A stretch of DNA of 14,257 nucleotides from JBBRSC01 sp038245795. GTDB taxonomy: Bacteria; Actinomycetota; Acidimicrobiia; Acidimicrobiales; Microtrichaceae. Position numbers and translations under genes: made by a program. Within the stretch, counting starts at the first letter, position 1; every line of letters begins with the position of its first letter. The stretch spans positions 1-14,257 of the forward strand of contig JBBRSC010000060.1 of NCBI GenBank assembly GCA_038245795.1. Direction: 5' to 3'. Below, piece by piece: positions 5,448-12,609 of the stretch. The notes under the pieces were generated by a model. It was not told the DNA's origin and made no database searches. It worked only from the letters and a program-made list of their open reading frames with translations.

Positions 5448-6238
5448 TCCCTCTCGGCAGGAATGCTGCTGAGATCTCGCACCTGCGGCGCCTCTTGGGG
5501 CGCCGCAGTGCGCGTACCGAGGCCGGTCAGTTCGTGGTGGAGGGACCGATGCTCGTCGCTGAGGCATTGCTGAGTGAGCTCGACGTTCACGCGGTCTACC
5601 TCGACGAGGCATTCGCTGATGATCTTGTGGGTCCGTACGCCGAGGTGCTGTCGGCGGCGGAATATCGCGACGTCGTACCCCGGGTGGCGCCGAAAGGGCT
5701 CTTGGCGGATGTTCTGTCGACGGTCAGTCCGCAACCGTGCGCCGCGGTCCTGGCGATGCCCACCCGCAGCGCGACCGAGGTGCTCGACCAGCCCGGCCCG
5801 ATCGTGTTGTTGGCCGAGGTGCAGGATCCCGGCAACGCCGGAACGATCATCCGTGCCGCCGAGGCCACCGGCGTCGGGGGGGTACTGAGTCTCCCGGGAA
5901 CGGTGGATCTGTTCTCGCCCAAGGTGGTGCGGGCGTCGGCCGGATCGATCCTCCGTCTTCCTACGGCGGCGGTGTCGGTCAACGAGCTCGCAACGAGTCG
6001 CCCTGACCGCCGCCTCGTCGGACTGGCGATGGCTGGATCCGTGAGCCTCTGGGACGCGCCGCTCGACGACCTCGTCATTCTGGTCGCGGGCAACGAGGCT
6101 CACGGCATCGATCCCGAACTGGCTGCTCACCTCGACGTGGCGTTGTCGATCCCCATGTCCGGCGACGTCGAGTCGCTCAATGTGGCGATGGCCACCACCG
6201 TCGTGTTGTACGAGCTCGTCCGCCGCCGACATCGCTGA
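5444..6238 (+). CDS. SpoU/TrmH-family RNA 2'-O-methyltransferase
   Basis: SPOUT-class, S-adenosylmethionine-dependent methyltransferase acting on rRNA or tRNA ribose 2'-OH. All three SpoU motifs are present (numbering from 5444): GNAGTIIRAAE (130-140), AGNEAHGIDPEL (215-226) and IPMSGDVESLNVAMA (236-250). The N-terminal RRSARTEAGQFVVEGPMLV is the substrate-binding domain. Start is unclear: TTG at 5495 would omit RNAAEISHLRRLL, which resembles family N-termini. No ATG, GTG or TTG lies between the in-frame TGA at 5402 and 5495. CTG at 5444, overlapping the rplT stop as CTGA with GAGG (5433-5436) seven bases upstream, is my inferred start; ATC 5441 is another option. The target base is unknown; the equivalent M. 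tuberculosis gene in this position is annotated tsnR. Confidence 0.88.
   Translation: MIPLGRNAAEISHLRRLLGRRSARTEAGQFVVEGPMLVAEALLSELDVHAVYLDEAFADDLVGPYAEVLSAAEYRDVVPRVAPKGLLADVLSTVSPQPCAAVLAMPTRSATEVLDQPGPIVLLAEVQDPGNAGTIIRAAEATGVGGVLSLPGTVDLFSPKVVRASAGSILRLPTAAVSVNELATSRPDRRLVGLAMAGSVSLWDAPLDDLVILVAGNEAHGIDPELAAHLDVALSIPMSGDVESLNVAMATTVVLYELVRRRHR
5483..5508 (+). promoter_or_regulatory. perfect 10-bp hairpin at the methyltransferase 5' end
   Basis: CTGCGGCGCC (5483-5492) and GGCGCCGCAG (5499-5508) are perfect reverse complements around the 6-base loop TCTTGG. It lies 36 bases after the rplT stop. The loop holds the TTG (5495-5497) that is the first common start codon of the methyltransferase frame. 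No T-run follows. It also encodes HLRRLLGRRSAR, so part of the symmetry may reflect Arg codons. A role in limiting downstream translation or marking a transcript end is inferred. Confidence 0.45.
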
Positions 6239-6248
6239 ACGAGAGCGG

Positions 6249-7130
6249 TCATTGCGGTGACGGCGAGCGGGTGGTGGCGGCGATGGTGCCGAATCGGCCA
6301 GCTCGGAAATCCTCGATGGCTTCGGCGATCTCGGCCCGGGTGTTCATCACGAACGGTCCATAGCGGGCGACGGGCTCACCGATGGGCTGCCCAGTCAAGA
6401 GCAGCACGTCGGTTGTGGTGTCGACGCCGGCGAGTTCCACGAACTCGCCATCGCCGAAGCGGGCGAACTGACCTTCACTCACCGTTGTGCGATTGACGGC
6501 GACTTGGCCTCCCAACACGTAGATACCGCCGTTGTGTGACGCGTCGGTTGTCGTTGTGGCGACGCTCCCCGCGGGCAAGGTGACATGGGCGTAGGTGATC
6601 GGGGTGTGCGTGCTGCCGGGCCCCGTCAGCCCGAAGGCAGTTCCAGCGATGACGCGCACCACGACACCATCGTCTGAGACCGACCTGGCGACCTCGTCAG
6701 CGCGTACGTCCTGATATGCCGGATTCGTCATCTTCAACGACGCCGGAAGGTTCACCCACAGCTGGACGCCGTGGTTGAGTCCGCCGTCGGCGAGCATGCG
6801 TTGCGATGGACCTTCTTGATGAATGATCCCGACGCCAGCGGTCATCCATTGGGTATCGCCGGGACCGAGAAGGCCGCCGTTGCCCAAGCTGTCGCGATGT
6901 TCGAGTTCGCCCTCCAACAGGTAGGTGACGGTCTCGAAGCCGCGGTGGGGATGCTCGGGGGTACCGATGGCCTGGCGGGGCGCGTCGACCTTGGGACCCA
7001 GGTGGTCGAGCAGGAGAAACGGGTCGAGGAGATCCAGTTCAGCGGACGGGAACGGCCGTCGAACCTCGAAGCCGTCACCTTCGAGCTGGCGATGTGCGGT
7101 GGTGATGGAGGCAATGGTTCGGCGCGACAT
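6249..7130 (-). CDS. pirin-family protein
   Basis: A 293-residue bicupin of the pirin family; bacterial members include quercetin dioxygenases and redox-linked regulators. Start MSRRTIASI at 7130; the frame opens further upstream to 7211, but those residues are not family-like. N-terminal cupin metal ligands are intact: H60 and H62 in EHPHRGFETVTY, and H104 and E106 in GIIHQEGP. FLLLDHLGP (39-46) and VQLWVNLP are further pirin hallmarks, and GPFVMNT near residue 270 fits the C-terminal end of the family. It lies on the opposite strand between the rRNA methyltransferase gene, with which it converges at a 10-base gap, and pheS. It thus interrupts a conserved translation cluster. A palindrome abuts its start codon, so it is probably controlled separately. 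Metal and substrate are unknown. Confidence 0.93.
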   Translation of the reverse strand: MSRRTIASITTAHRQLEGDGFEVRRPFPSAELDLLDPFLLLDHLGPKVDAPRQAIGTPEHPHRGFETVTYLLEGELEHRDSLGNGGLLGPGDTQWMTAGVGIIHQEGPSQRMLADGGLNHGVQLWVNLPASLKMTNPAYQDVRADEVARSVSDDGVVVRVIAGTAFGLTGPGSTHTPITYAHVTLPAGSVATTTTDASHNGGIYVLGGQVAVNRTTVSEGQFARFGDGEFVELAGVDTTTDVLLLTGQPIGEPVARYGPFVMNTRAEIAEAIEDFRAGRFGTIAATTRSPSPQ

Positions 7131-7131
7131 G

Positions 7132-7149
7132 TAGTTCGAAACCGAACTA
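7132..7149. promoter_or_regulatory. palindromic operator at the pirin start
   Basis: TAGTTCG (7132-7138) and CGAACTA (7143-7149) are perfect 7-base inverted arms around AAAC, one base upstream of the pirin ATG on the minus strand. This 18-bp dyad is the size and layout of a site for a dimeric winged-helix repressor such as the MarR or HxlR families. That assignment is inferred. It replaces the place where a ribosome binding site would be, and no Shine-Dalgarno is seen. Confidence 0.5.
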
Positions 7150-7253
7150 GTGAGGCATTCATTCCCAGGCGTTTTGCGGCCAGAACGCGACGTCATCGTT
7201 GGCGAGGTCAAAGTGATTCATGGGCGATCGCCTCGTTCGGCCAGAATGGCGCC

Positions 7254-8261
7254 ATGAGCAGCATTCCGGAGCAGGTCGCCTCGTTGGTGGTCGAGGCCAT
7301 CAGCGGCATCGAGAGAGCGAACACGCTCGGCGAACTGAAGGCCCGTGAGGCCGACTTCCTGGGCAAGACATCGACCATTGCGTCGCTCCAAGCAAGCTTG
7401 CGCGATCTTCCTGCTGGGGACCGCAAGGATGCCGGACGTGCCATCGGTGAAGCCCGATCCGACATGGAACGAGCGGTCGAGACGCGGCGGGTCGCCTTGG
7501 CCGCCGTCGAACGACGCCGACTGCTCGATGCCGAACGGCTGGATCTCTCCGAGGTCACGAATCCGCCCCGAATCGGCCATGTGCACCCGATCCGACAGAT
7601 TTCTGAATGGCTCGAAGATGTCTTTGTCGGCCTCGGCTACACGGTCGAGGAAGGCCCCGAAATCGAGTCTGATTGGTACAACTTCGAAGCGCTCAACATG
7701 CCCGACGGGCACCCAGCGCGCTCCATGTGGGACACGCTCTACCTCGATGTCGGTGAACCCGAAACCGTGGTCCTTCGAACGCACACCTCGCCGGTTCAGA
7801 TCCGCACGATGCTCACCCAGGAACCACCGATCTACATGGTCGCCCCTGGCAAGACGTTCCGCCGCGACACTGCCGACGCCACACATCTGCCGATGTTCCA
7901 CCAGATCGAGGGCCTCGTCATCGATCGGGGCATTACGTTCGCCGATCTCGCCGGAACGATTGAACTGTTCGTGAAAGCCATGTTCGGCGAGGACCGGACC
8001 ACGCGGTTGCGACCCTCGTTCTTCCCGTTCACCGAACCATCTGCGGAGTTCGACATCTCCACGCCCGACGGTGGCTGGCTGGAGCTCGGCGGTTGCGGAA
8101 TGGTGCATCCCAATGTCTTACGGGCCGGAGGCATCGATCCCGAGGAGTACAGCGGGTTCGCCTTCGGGTTCGGCATCGACCGCCTCGCCAAGGAACGGTT
8201 CGAGTTGTCGGACATCCGCGAGTTGGTCACCAACGACATTCGATTTCTGGAGCAGTTCTGA
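7254..8261 (+). CDS. pheS: phenylalanyl-tRNA synthetase alpha subunit
   Basis: Catalytic alpha chain of the (alpha-beta)2 class II synthetase that charges tRNA-Phe. It has 335 residues, within the family range. The N-terminal ~100 residues form the helical coiled-coil arm that binds tRNA. HPIRQISEWLEDVFVGLGY opens the catalytic domain (motif 1). GKTFRRDTADATHLPMFHQ (199-217) is motif 2, and GFAFGFGIDRLAKERF (301-316) is motif 3 with its invariant Arg. Start: ATG 7254, chosen by the family N-terminus; the frame is open far upstream, but that part is the antisense of pirin. No Shine-Dalgarno is visible, so leaderless or weak initiation is possible. Its stop overlaps the pheT start (ATGA). Confidence 0.97.
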   Translation: MSSIPEQVASLVVEAISGIERANTLGELKAREADFLGKTSTIASLQASLRDLPAGDRKDAGRAIGEARSDMERAVETRRVALAAVERRRLLDAERLDLSEVTNPPRIGHVHPIRQISEWLEDVFVGLGYTVEEGPEIESDWYNFEALNMPDGHPARSMWDTLYLDVGEPETVVLRTHTSPVQIRTMLTQEPPIYMVAPGKTFRRDTADATHLPMFHQIEGLVIDRGITFADLAGTIELFVKAMFGEDRTTRLRPSFFPFTEPSAEFDISTPDGGWLELGGCGMVHPNVLRAGGIDPEEYSGFAFGFGIDRLAKERFELSDIRELVTNDIRFLEQF

Positions 8262-10618
8262 TGTTGGTACTCCATTCCTGGCTCAGCGAGTTCGCACCCG
8301 GCCTCGCACACCATGACCCCGAGGTGATCGGCGACGCCATGAGCGCGCTCGGCCTCTGCTGCGAAGAGGTCACCCGCTACGGCGGCCAGCTCGACGGAAT
8401 CGTCGTGGCCCGAGTGCTCGAACTGGCGCCACACCCCGATGCTGATCGTATCCAGCTCGTGCAGGTGGACGCGGGCGACGGGCAGCCACTGCAGATCTGT
8501 TGTGGCGCCTTCAACATGGCCGTTGGCGATCTCGTGCCGCTCGCGACCCTTGGCACCACTATGCCGAGCGGCATGGAGATCGCCCGGCGCAAACTACGTG
8601 GCGAATACTCCAACGGCATGTTGTGTTCAGGCTCCGAACTCGAGCTGGCGTCGGATGATTCCGGCATCATGATTCTCGACGCCGCCTCGGTGCCCGGCAC
8701 TTCCCTCAGCGAAGCGCTCGAGATCGAACCGGACGCCCTGTTCGACCTAGATCTCACGCCCAATCGACCGGATGCCCTCAGTGTCATCGGCGTGGCGCGC
8801 GATCTGGCCGCCCACTTCGGGACGGCGTTCATGCTCCCGTCCTTCGAACTACCGACCAGCGGCGACCCGGCAGAGTCGTTGGCCACGGTTGACGTTCAAG
8901 ATGGTGAACTCTGCGGCCGATTCACCGCGCTCGTGTTATCAGATATCACGGTCGGAGAATCCCCCGATTGGTTGGCGACTCGCCTCACGCGTTGTGGGAT
9001 GCGCCCAATCAACTCCATCGTCGACATCTCGAACTACGTGATGCTGGAGTTCGGTCAACCGAGCCACACCTTCGATATCGACAAGGTGACCGACTCGACC
9101 CTTCGCATCCGGCGAGCCAACCAGGGTGAGATGATCACCACGCTCGACGGAGCGGAACGCGCTCTCATCCCGACCGACGGCGTGATCGCCGACGGCAACG
9201 ACGACGTCATCGGGATCGCAGGAGTCATGGGCGGAGCCTCTACGGAGATATCCGCAACGACAACGCGTGTATTGCTCGAAGCCGCGTGGTGGCAGCCCAC
9301 CTCGATCGGCGCAACATCGAAGCGACTCGGACTACGAAGCGAGGCGTCGAGCCGGTTCGAGAAGGGCGTCGACCCCAATATCGCCTCAGCGGCCTGCGCT
9401 CGGTTCGCACAGCTGGCGATCGCCACTGGCGCGACGCTGCATCCTGGGGAGATCGTGTTCGCGGATGGTTCCATCCCTGATCGGACGCCGATCACGGTGC
9501 GCCCGACACGGGTCAACGCGTTACTCGGTAGTGACATCTCGATTGAACAGATGGCGTCGTACCTCGACCCGATCGGCTTCACCGCGATCGCGCATGGCCC
9601 CGACCTGTTGGTTGAGCTGCCATCGTGGCGGCCCGACTCGACCGGCGAGATCGATGTCGTCGAGGAGATCGCCCGCCATCACGGCTACGAGCGGCTGGGC
9701 AAGACGGTCCCTTCGTCGGGGGGGCGCTTGGGAGCGCTCACCGAGATCCAGCGCGATCGCCGAACGGCGGCAGCGACGTTACGGGCACTCGGTGTCTCCG
9801 AAGCGAAGCCGATGCCGTTCCTGGCGCCTGGCGATCTCGAGCGATTCGGCATCCGGACCGATGCGGTGAGCGTCACGAATCCGTTGGTAACGGAGGAGTC
9901 CGTGCTGCGAACGTCGACGCTGCCGGGGCTCGTCCTGTCGCTGGCGCGTAACGCCGCTCGCCGCTCGACCGGCGTCTGGCTCTTCGAGATGGGCCATTGC
10001 TTTGCGCAGGGGCCCGGCGCGGAGACGCATGAGGAGTGGGACGAACTCGGGATCGCGCTGGCGGGCGTCGATGCCACCAGAGCGGTCGCTTTCGCCACCG
10101 CGGTGGTGGCGTCGCTCGGACGTCCCGAGGTGCGGGTCACATCTGCCGAGATCGCCGGTCTGCACCCAACTCGCGCCGCCACCCTGACGAGCGGTGGGAT
10201 GCTCATCGGCGAGGTGGGCGAGGTCGATCCGATCGTGACCGAAGCGTTGGGGATCGCTGAACGGGTGGGGTGGGTACGGCTCGATCTCGACGCGCTCTTC
10301 GACATCCCGAAGGCAGTGGTGACGGCTGCGCCGATCAGCCGCTTCCCTCCCTCGGATCTCGATCTGGCGTTGGTGCTCAACGAGGCGGTCTCAGCGCACG
10401 TGTTGGTCGATGCGCTGTCGAGCGCGCATCCCTTGGTAACCGACGCGACGCTGTTCGATGTCTACCGGTCTGAGGCTCTCGGAGCGGATGTTCGCTCCCT
10501 GACCTGCTCGATTCGGTTGCAGTCGGCAGACCGAACGATGACCGATGAGGATCTGACCGAGGCGAGAGCCTCACTCCTGAGCGTCGCCGCGGCGCTCGGC
10601 GCTGAACTCCGCTCGTAG
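8261..10618 (+). CDS. pheT: phenylalanyl-tRNA synthetase beta subunit
   Basis: Beta chain of the PheRS tetramer, 785 residues. Domains in order: an N-terminal tRNA-binding OB fold (about 40-150, VVARVLELAPHPDADRIQL and the CCGAFNM stretch), the B3/B4 editing domain (about 210-390, SIVDISNYVMLEFGQP and GVMGGASTEI), and a B5 domain (about 410-480, ending in DVVEEIARHHGYERL). A catalytic-like core follows (about 495-680), then the C-terminal anticodon-binding FDX-ACB domain (about 690-785, SRFPPSDLDLALVL). The B3/B4 domain hydrolyses mischarged Tyr-tRNA-Phe in characterised enzymes. Start: ATG 8261 overlapping the pheS stop, with family N-terminus MLVLHSWLSEF; the frame extends upstream only as a shadow of pheS. 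No truncation or frameshift is seen. Confidence 0.97.
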   Translation: MLVLHSWLSEFAPGLAHHDPEVIGDAMSALGLCCEEVTRYGGQLDGIVVARVLELAPHPDADRIQLVQVDAGDGQPLQICCGAFNMAVGDLVPLATLGTTMPSGMEIARRKLRGEYSNGMLCSGSELELASDDSGIMILDAASVPGTSLSEALEIEPDALFDLDLTPNRPDALSVIGVARDLAAHFGTAFMLPSFELPTSGDPAESLATVDVQDGELCGRFTALVLSDITVGESPDWLATRLTRCGMRPINSIVDISNYVMLEFGQPSHTFDIDKVTDSTLRIRRANQGEMITTLDGAERALIPTDGVIADGNDDVIGIAGVMGGASTEISATTTRVLLEAAWWQPTSIGATSKRLGLRSEASSRFEKGVDPNIASAACARFAQLAIATGATLHPGEIVFADGSIPDRTPITVRPTRVNALLGSDISIEQMASYLDPIGFTAIAHGPDLLVELPSWRPDSTGEIDVVEEIARHHGYERLGKTVPSSGGRLGALTEIQRDRRTAAATLRALGVSEAKPMPFLAPGDLERFGIRTDAVSVTNPLVTEESVLRTSTLPGLVLSLARNAARRSTGVWLFEMGHCFAQGPGAETHEEWDELGIALAGVDATRAVAFATAVVASLGRPEVRVTSAEIAGLHPTRAATLTSGGMLIGEVGEVDPIVTEALGIAERVGWVRLDLDALFDIPKAVVTAAPISRFPPSDLDLALVLNEAVSAHVLVDALSSAHPLVTDATLFDVYRSEALGADVRSLTCSIRLQSADRTMTDEDLTEARASLLSVAAALGAELRS

Positions 10619-10648
10619 GCGCAGTTTGCGACGGTCACCCCGGATCCA

Positions 10649-10664
10649 CTGCATAAGTGTGCAG
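10649..10664. promoter_or_regulatory. dyad upstream of argC, possible ArgR site
   Basis: CTGCA (10649-10653) and TGCAG (10660-10664) are inverted around TAAGTG and overlap the AGGAGG ribosome binding site of argC (10663-10668). Actinobacterial arginine operons are normally repressed by ArgR at paired ARG boxes just before argC. The match to such boxes is short and only one dyad is seen, so the ArgR assignment is tentative. The 54-base pheT-argC gap shows no convincing -35/-10 pair. Confidence 0.3.
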
Positions 10665-10672
10665 GAGGTCGC

Positions 10673-11710
10673 ATGAACCGCTACAGTGCCCGAGTGATCA
10701 GAACTGGCATCATCGGGGGCTCCGGGTTTGCGGGCGGAGAGTTCATCCGTCTTGCGGCGGCGCACCCCGAGATCGAGGTGGTCTGGGCAACGGCCGAATC
10801 CAACGCCGGGGTGGCTATCGCCGATGCGGTTCCCAGCTTGGCCGCGCTGTTTCCGTACGAGGTTTTCCTCAGCTACGAGCCGCACCTGCTCGACGACGTC
10901 GACCTCGTCGTGCTCGCTCTGCCGCACGGCGCCTCGCAAACCCTCGTTCCCGATCTCGTCGGCAACGTCCGTTGGATCGTCGATCTCGCCGCCGACTTCC
11001 GTCATCGGGACCCGTCGATCTACGACGATTGGTACGGCGAACCGCACGCCTGCCCCGAGCTCCTCGAACGCTTCGTCTACGGGCTTCCCGAGTTGTACCG
11101 CGACCAGCTGCGAGAGGCGACGTGTGTGGCTGCTCCGGGCTGCTATCCAACCAGCGCCAACTTGGTGTTGGCGCCGCTGGTGCGCTCCGGAGTCATCGAC
11201 CCGTCCCGGGTGATCGTCGACGCCGCGTGTGGCGTGTCGGGTGCCGGCAAGCCGCCCAAGGCGAACACGACCTTCAACGCCGTGGCCGAGAATTACACGG
11301 CCTATGGCCTGCTCGATCATCGACACACGCCTGAGATGGAACAGCATTCGGGAGCGACCGTCCTGTTCACGCCGCACCTGGCGCCCATGAACCGCGGCAT
11401 CCTGTCCACGTGTTACGGCAACGTCCTCGGCAATCACACGAGCCGATCGGCATTGGCCGTCCTGAGCGATGCCTACGCCGACGAGCCGTTTGTCGTCGTG
11501 TCGGAGCGCATTCCCCAGACGAAGTCCTGCCAGGGGTCGAATTCGGCGCACCTGTCGGTCCAGGTTGATGAACGCACACACACGGTCGTGGCGATCTCGG
11601 CCATCGACAACTTGGTGAAGGGCACGGCCGGCCAAGCCATCCAGTGCGTCAATCTCATGGCGGGGCTCGCTGAGACCACAGGCCTTCCGCGAGTCGGAGT
11701 GACGCCATGA
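10673..11710 (+). CDS. argC: N-acetyl-gamma-glutamyl-phosphate reductase
   Basis: NADPH-dependent reduction of N-acetylglutamyl phosphate to the semialdehyde, the third step of arginine synthesis. It has 345 residues, the usual length. The N-terminal Rossmann motif is GIIGGSGFAGGEFIRL. The catalytic Cys is C157 in APGCYPTSA, and H218 in HRHTPEM corresponds to the catalytic His of the family. ACGVSGAGK and PHLAPMNRGI are further hallmarks. Start: ATG 10673, with a full AGGAGG (10663-10668) four bases upstream, the strongest ribosome binding site in the window and a sign of a new translational unit. A GTG a few codons later is less likely. The stop overlaps argB by ATGA. Confidence 0.97.
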   Translation: MNRYSARVIRTGIIGGSGFAGGEFIRLAAAHPEIEVVWATAESNAGVAIADAVPSLAALFPYEVFLSYEPHLLDDVDLVVLALPHGASQTLVPDLVGNVRWIVDLAADFRHRDPSIYDDWYGEPHACPELLERFVYGLPELYRDQLREATCVAAPGCYPTSANLVLAPLVRSGVIDPSRVIVDAACGVSGAGKPPKANTTFNAVAENYTAYGLLDHRHTPEMEQHSGATVLFTPHLAPMNRGILSTCYGNVLGNHTSRSALAVLSDAYADEPFVVVSERIPQTKSCQGSNSAHLSVQVDERTHTVVAISAIDNLVKGTAGQAIQCVNLMAGLAETTGLPRVGVTP

Positions 11711-12609
11711 TCGACCTGACGACGAGCGCCGCGGCGGATGCGCCGATCGCCCGTCAGATGACCATCGACGTTCTCCTGCAATCCCTGCCGTACATCAAGC
11801 GGTTCCAGGGGAGCATCGTCGTGGTGAAGTTCGGCGGCAACGCCATGTCGTCGCCCGAACTTGCCAGCCAGTTCGCCTCCGATGTCGTGCTGATGCACCA
11901 GGTGGGGATGAAGCCGGTCATCGTCCACGGCGGTGGCCCGCAGATCGGCGAGTTCCTCAAGCGAATGGGCAAGACCTCAGAGTTCGTTGACGGCCATCGG
12001 GTCACCGATGCCGAGACACTCGAGATCGCCCAGATGGTGTTGATCGGCAAGGTCAACAGCGACATCGTGTCAGCGCTCAACGTTCACGGCCCGCTCGCTG
12101 TCGGACTCTCCGGACAGGACGCTGGGCTCATCGAAGCTGAAGCCCGATCGCCAGAGCTCGGCTTCGTCGGCGATGTCACGTCGGTCAACGCGTCGATTGT
12201 CGAACGCCTCCTGGCGTTGGATCTGATTCCCGTGATCTCCACCATTGGTTCTGATATCGCTGGCCAGGCACTCAACATCAACGCCGACGCGGTCGCCGCA
12301 GCGGTGGCCGAGGAGCTCCGAGCTGAAAAGCTGATCTTCTTGACCGACGTTGCGGGTGTCCTCCGCGACGTCGACCATCCCGAATCGCTGATTCAGCATG
12401 TCACCACAGACGATGCCCGAGCGTTGATCGCCGATGGGACGATCTCCGGCGGGATGATCCCCAAGATCGATGGGTGCCTGCGCGCCATCGACAATGGGGT
12501 CCTCGGCGTGCACCTCATCGACGGGCGAGTACCCCACGCGCTGCTCCTCGAGCTCTTTACCGACGAAGGCGTCGGCACGATGGTGACCGCCGCCCAGGAG
12601 ACCTCATGA
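11707..12609 (+). CDS. argB: acetylglutamate kinase, arginine-sensitive type
   Basis: Phosphorylates N-acetylglutamate, normally the committed and feedback-controlled step. It has 300 residues. VVVKFGGNAM contains the ATP-binding lysine (K41), HGGGPQIGEFLKRMG binds substrate, and LTDVAGVL and DEGVGTMV complete the amino-acid kinase pattern. About 35 residues precede the kinase core. Their second half, IDVLLQSLPYIKRFQG, matches the N-terminal helix found in arginine-inhibited hexameric enzymes such as that of Thermotoga. Arginine feedback is therefore likely (inference from homology). Start: ATG 11707 overlapping the argC stop; ATG 11758 would remove the first 17 residues but keep that helix. 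The direct argC-argB overlap leaves no room for argJ. Confidence 0.96.
   Translation: MIDLTTSAAADAPIARQMTIDVLLQSLPYIKRFQGSIVVVKFGGNAMSSPELASQFASDVVLMHQVGMKPVIVHGGGPQIGEFLKRMGKTSEFVDGHRVTDAETLEIAQMVLIGKVNSDIVSALNVHGPLAVGLSGQDAGLIEAEARSPELGFVGDVTSVNASIVERLLALDLIPVISTIGSDIAGQALNINADAVAAAVAEELRAEKLIFLTDVAGVLRDVDHPESLIQHVTTDDARALIADGTISGGMIPKIDGCLRAIDNGVLGVHLIDGRVPHALLLELFTDEGVGTMVTAAQETS

Noticed and set aside
5207..6232. 341-codon open frame on the minus strand
   Set aside because: Antisense to the SpoU/TrmH gene, which shows all three family motifs.
6234..6261. Possible terminator between the methyltransferase and pirin genes
   Set aside because: Only 4-bp stems (CGCT/AGCG and GTCA/TGAC) and no T-run; too weak to support.
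7223..7232. Palindrome GGCGATCGCC before pheS
   Set aside because: A single 10-bp GC-rich palindrome with no repeats nearby; expected by chance at this base composition.
6771..7253. Upstream extension of the pheS frame by 161 codons
   Set aside because: It is the antisense of pirin, and the PheS N-terminus is fixed by the family at ATG 7254.
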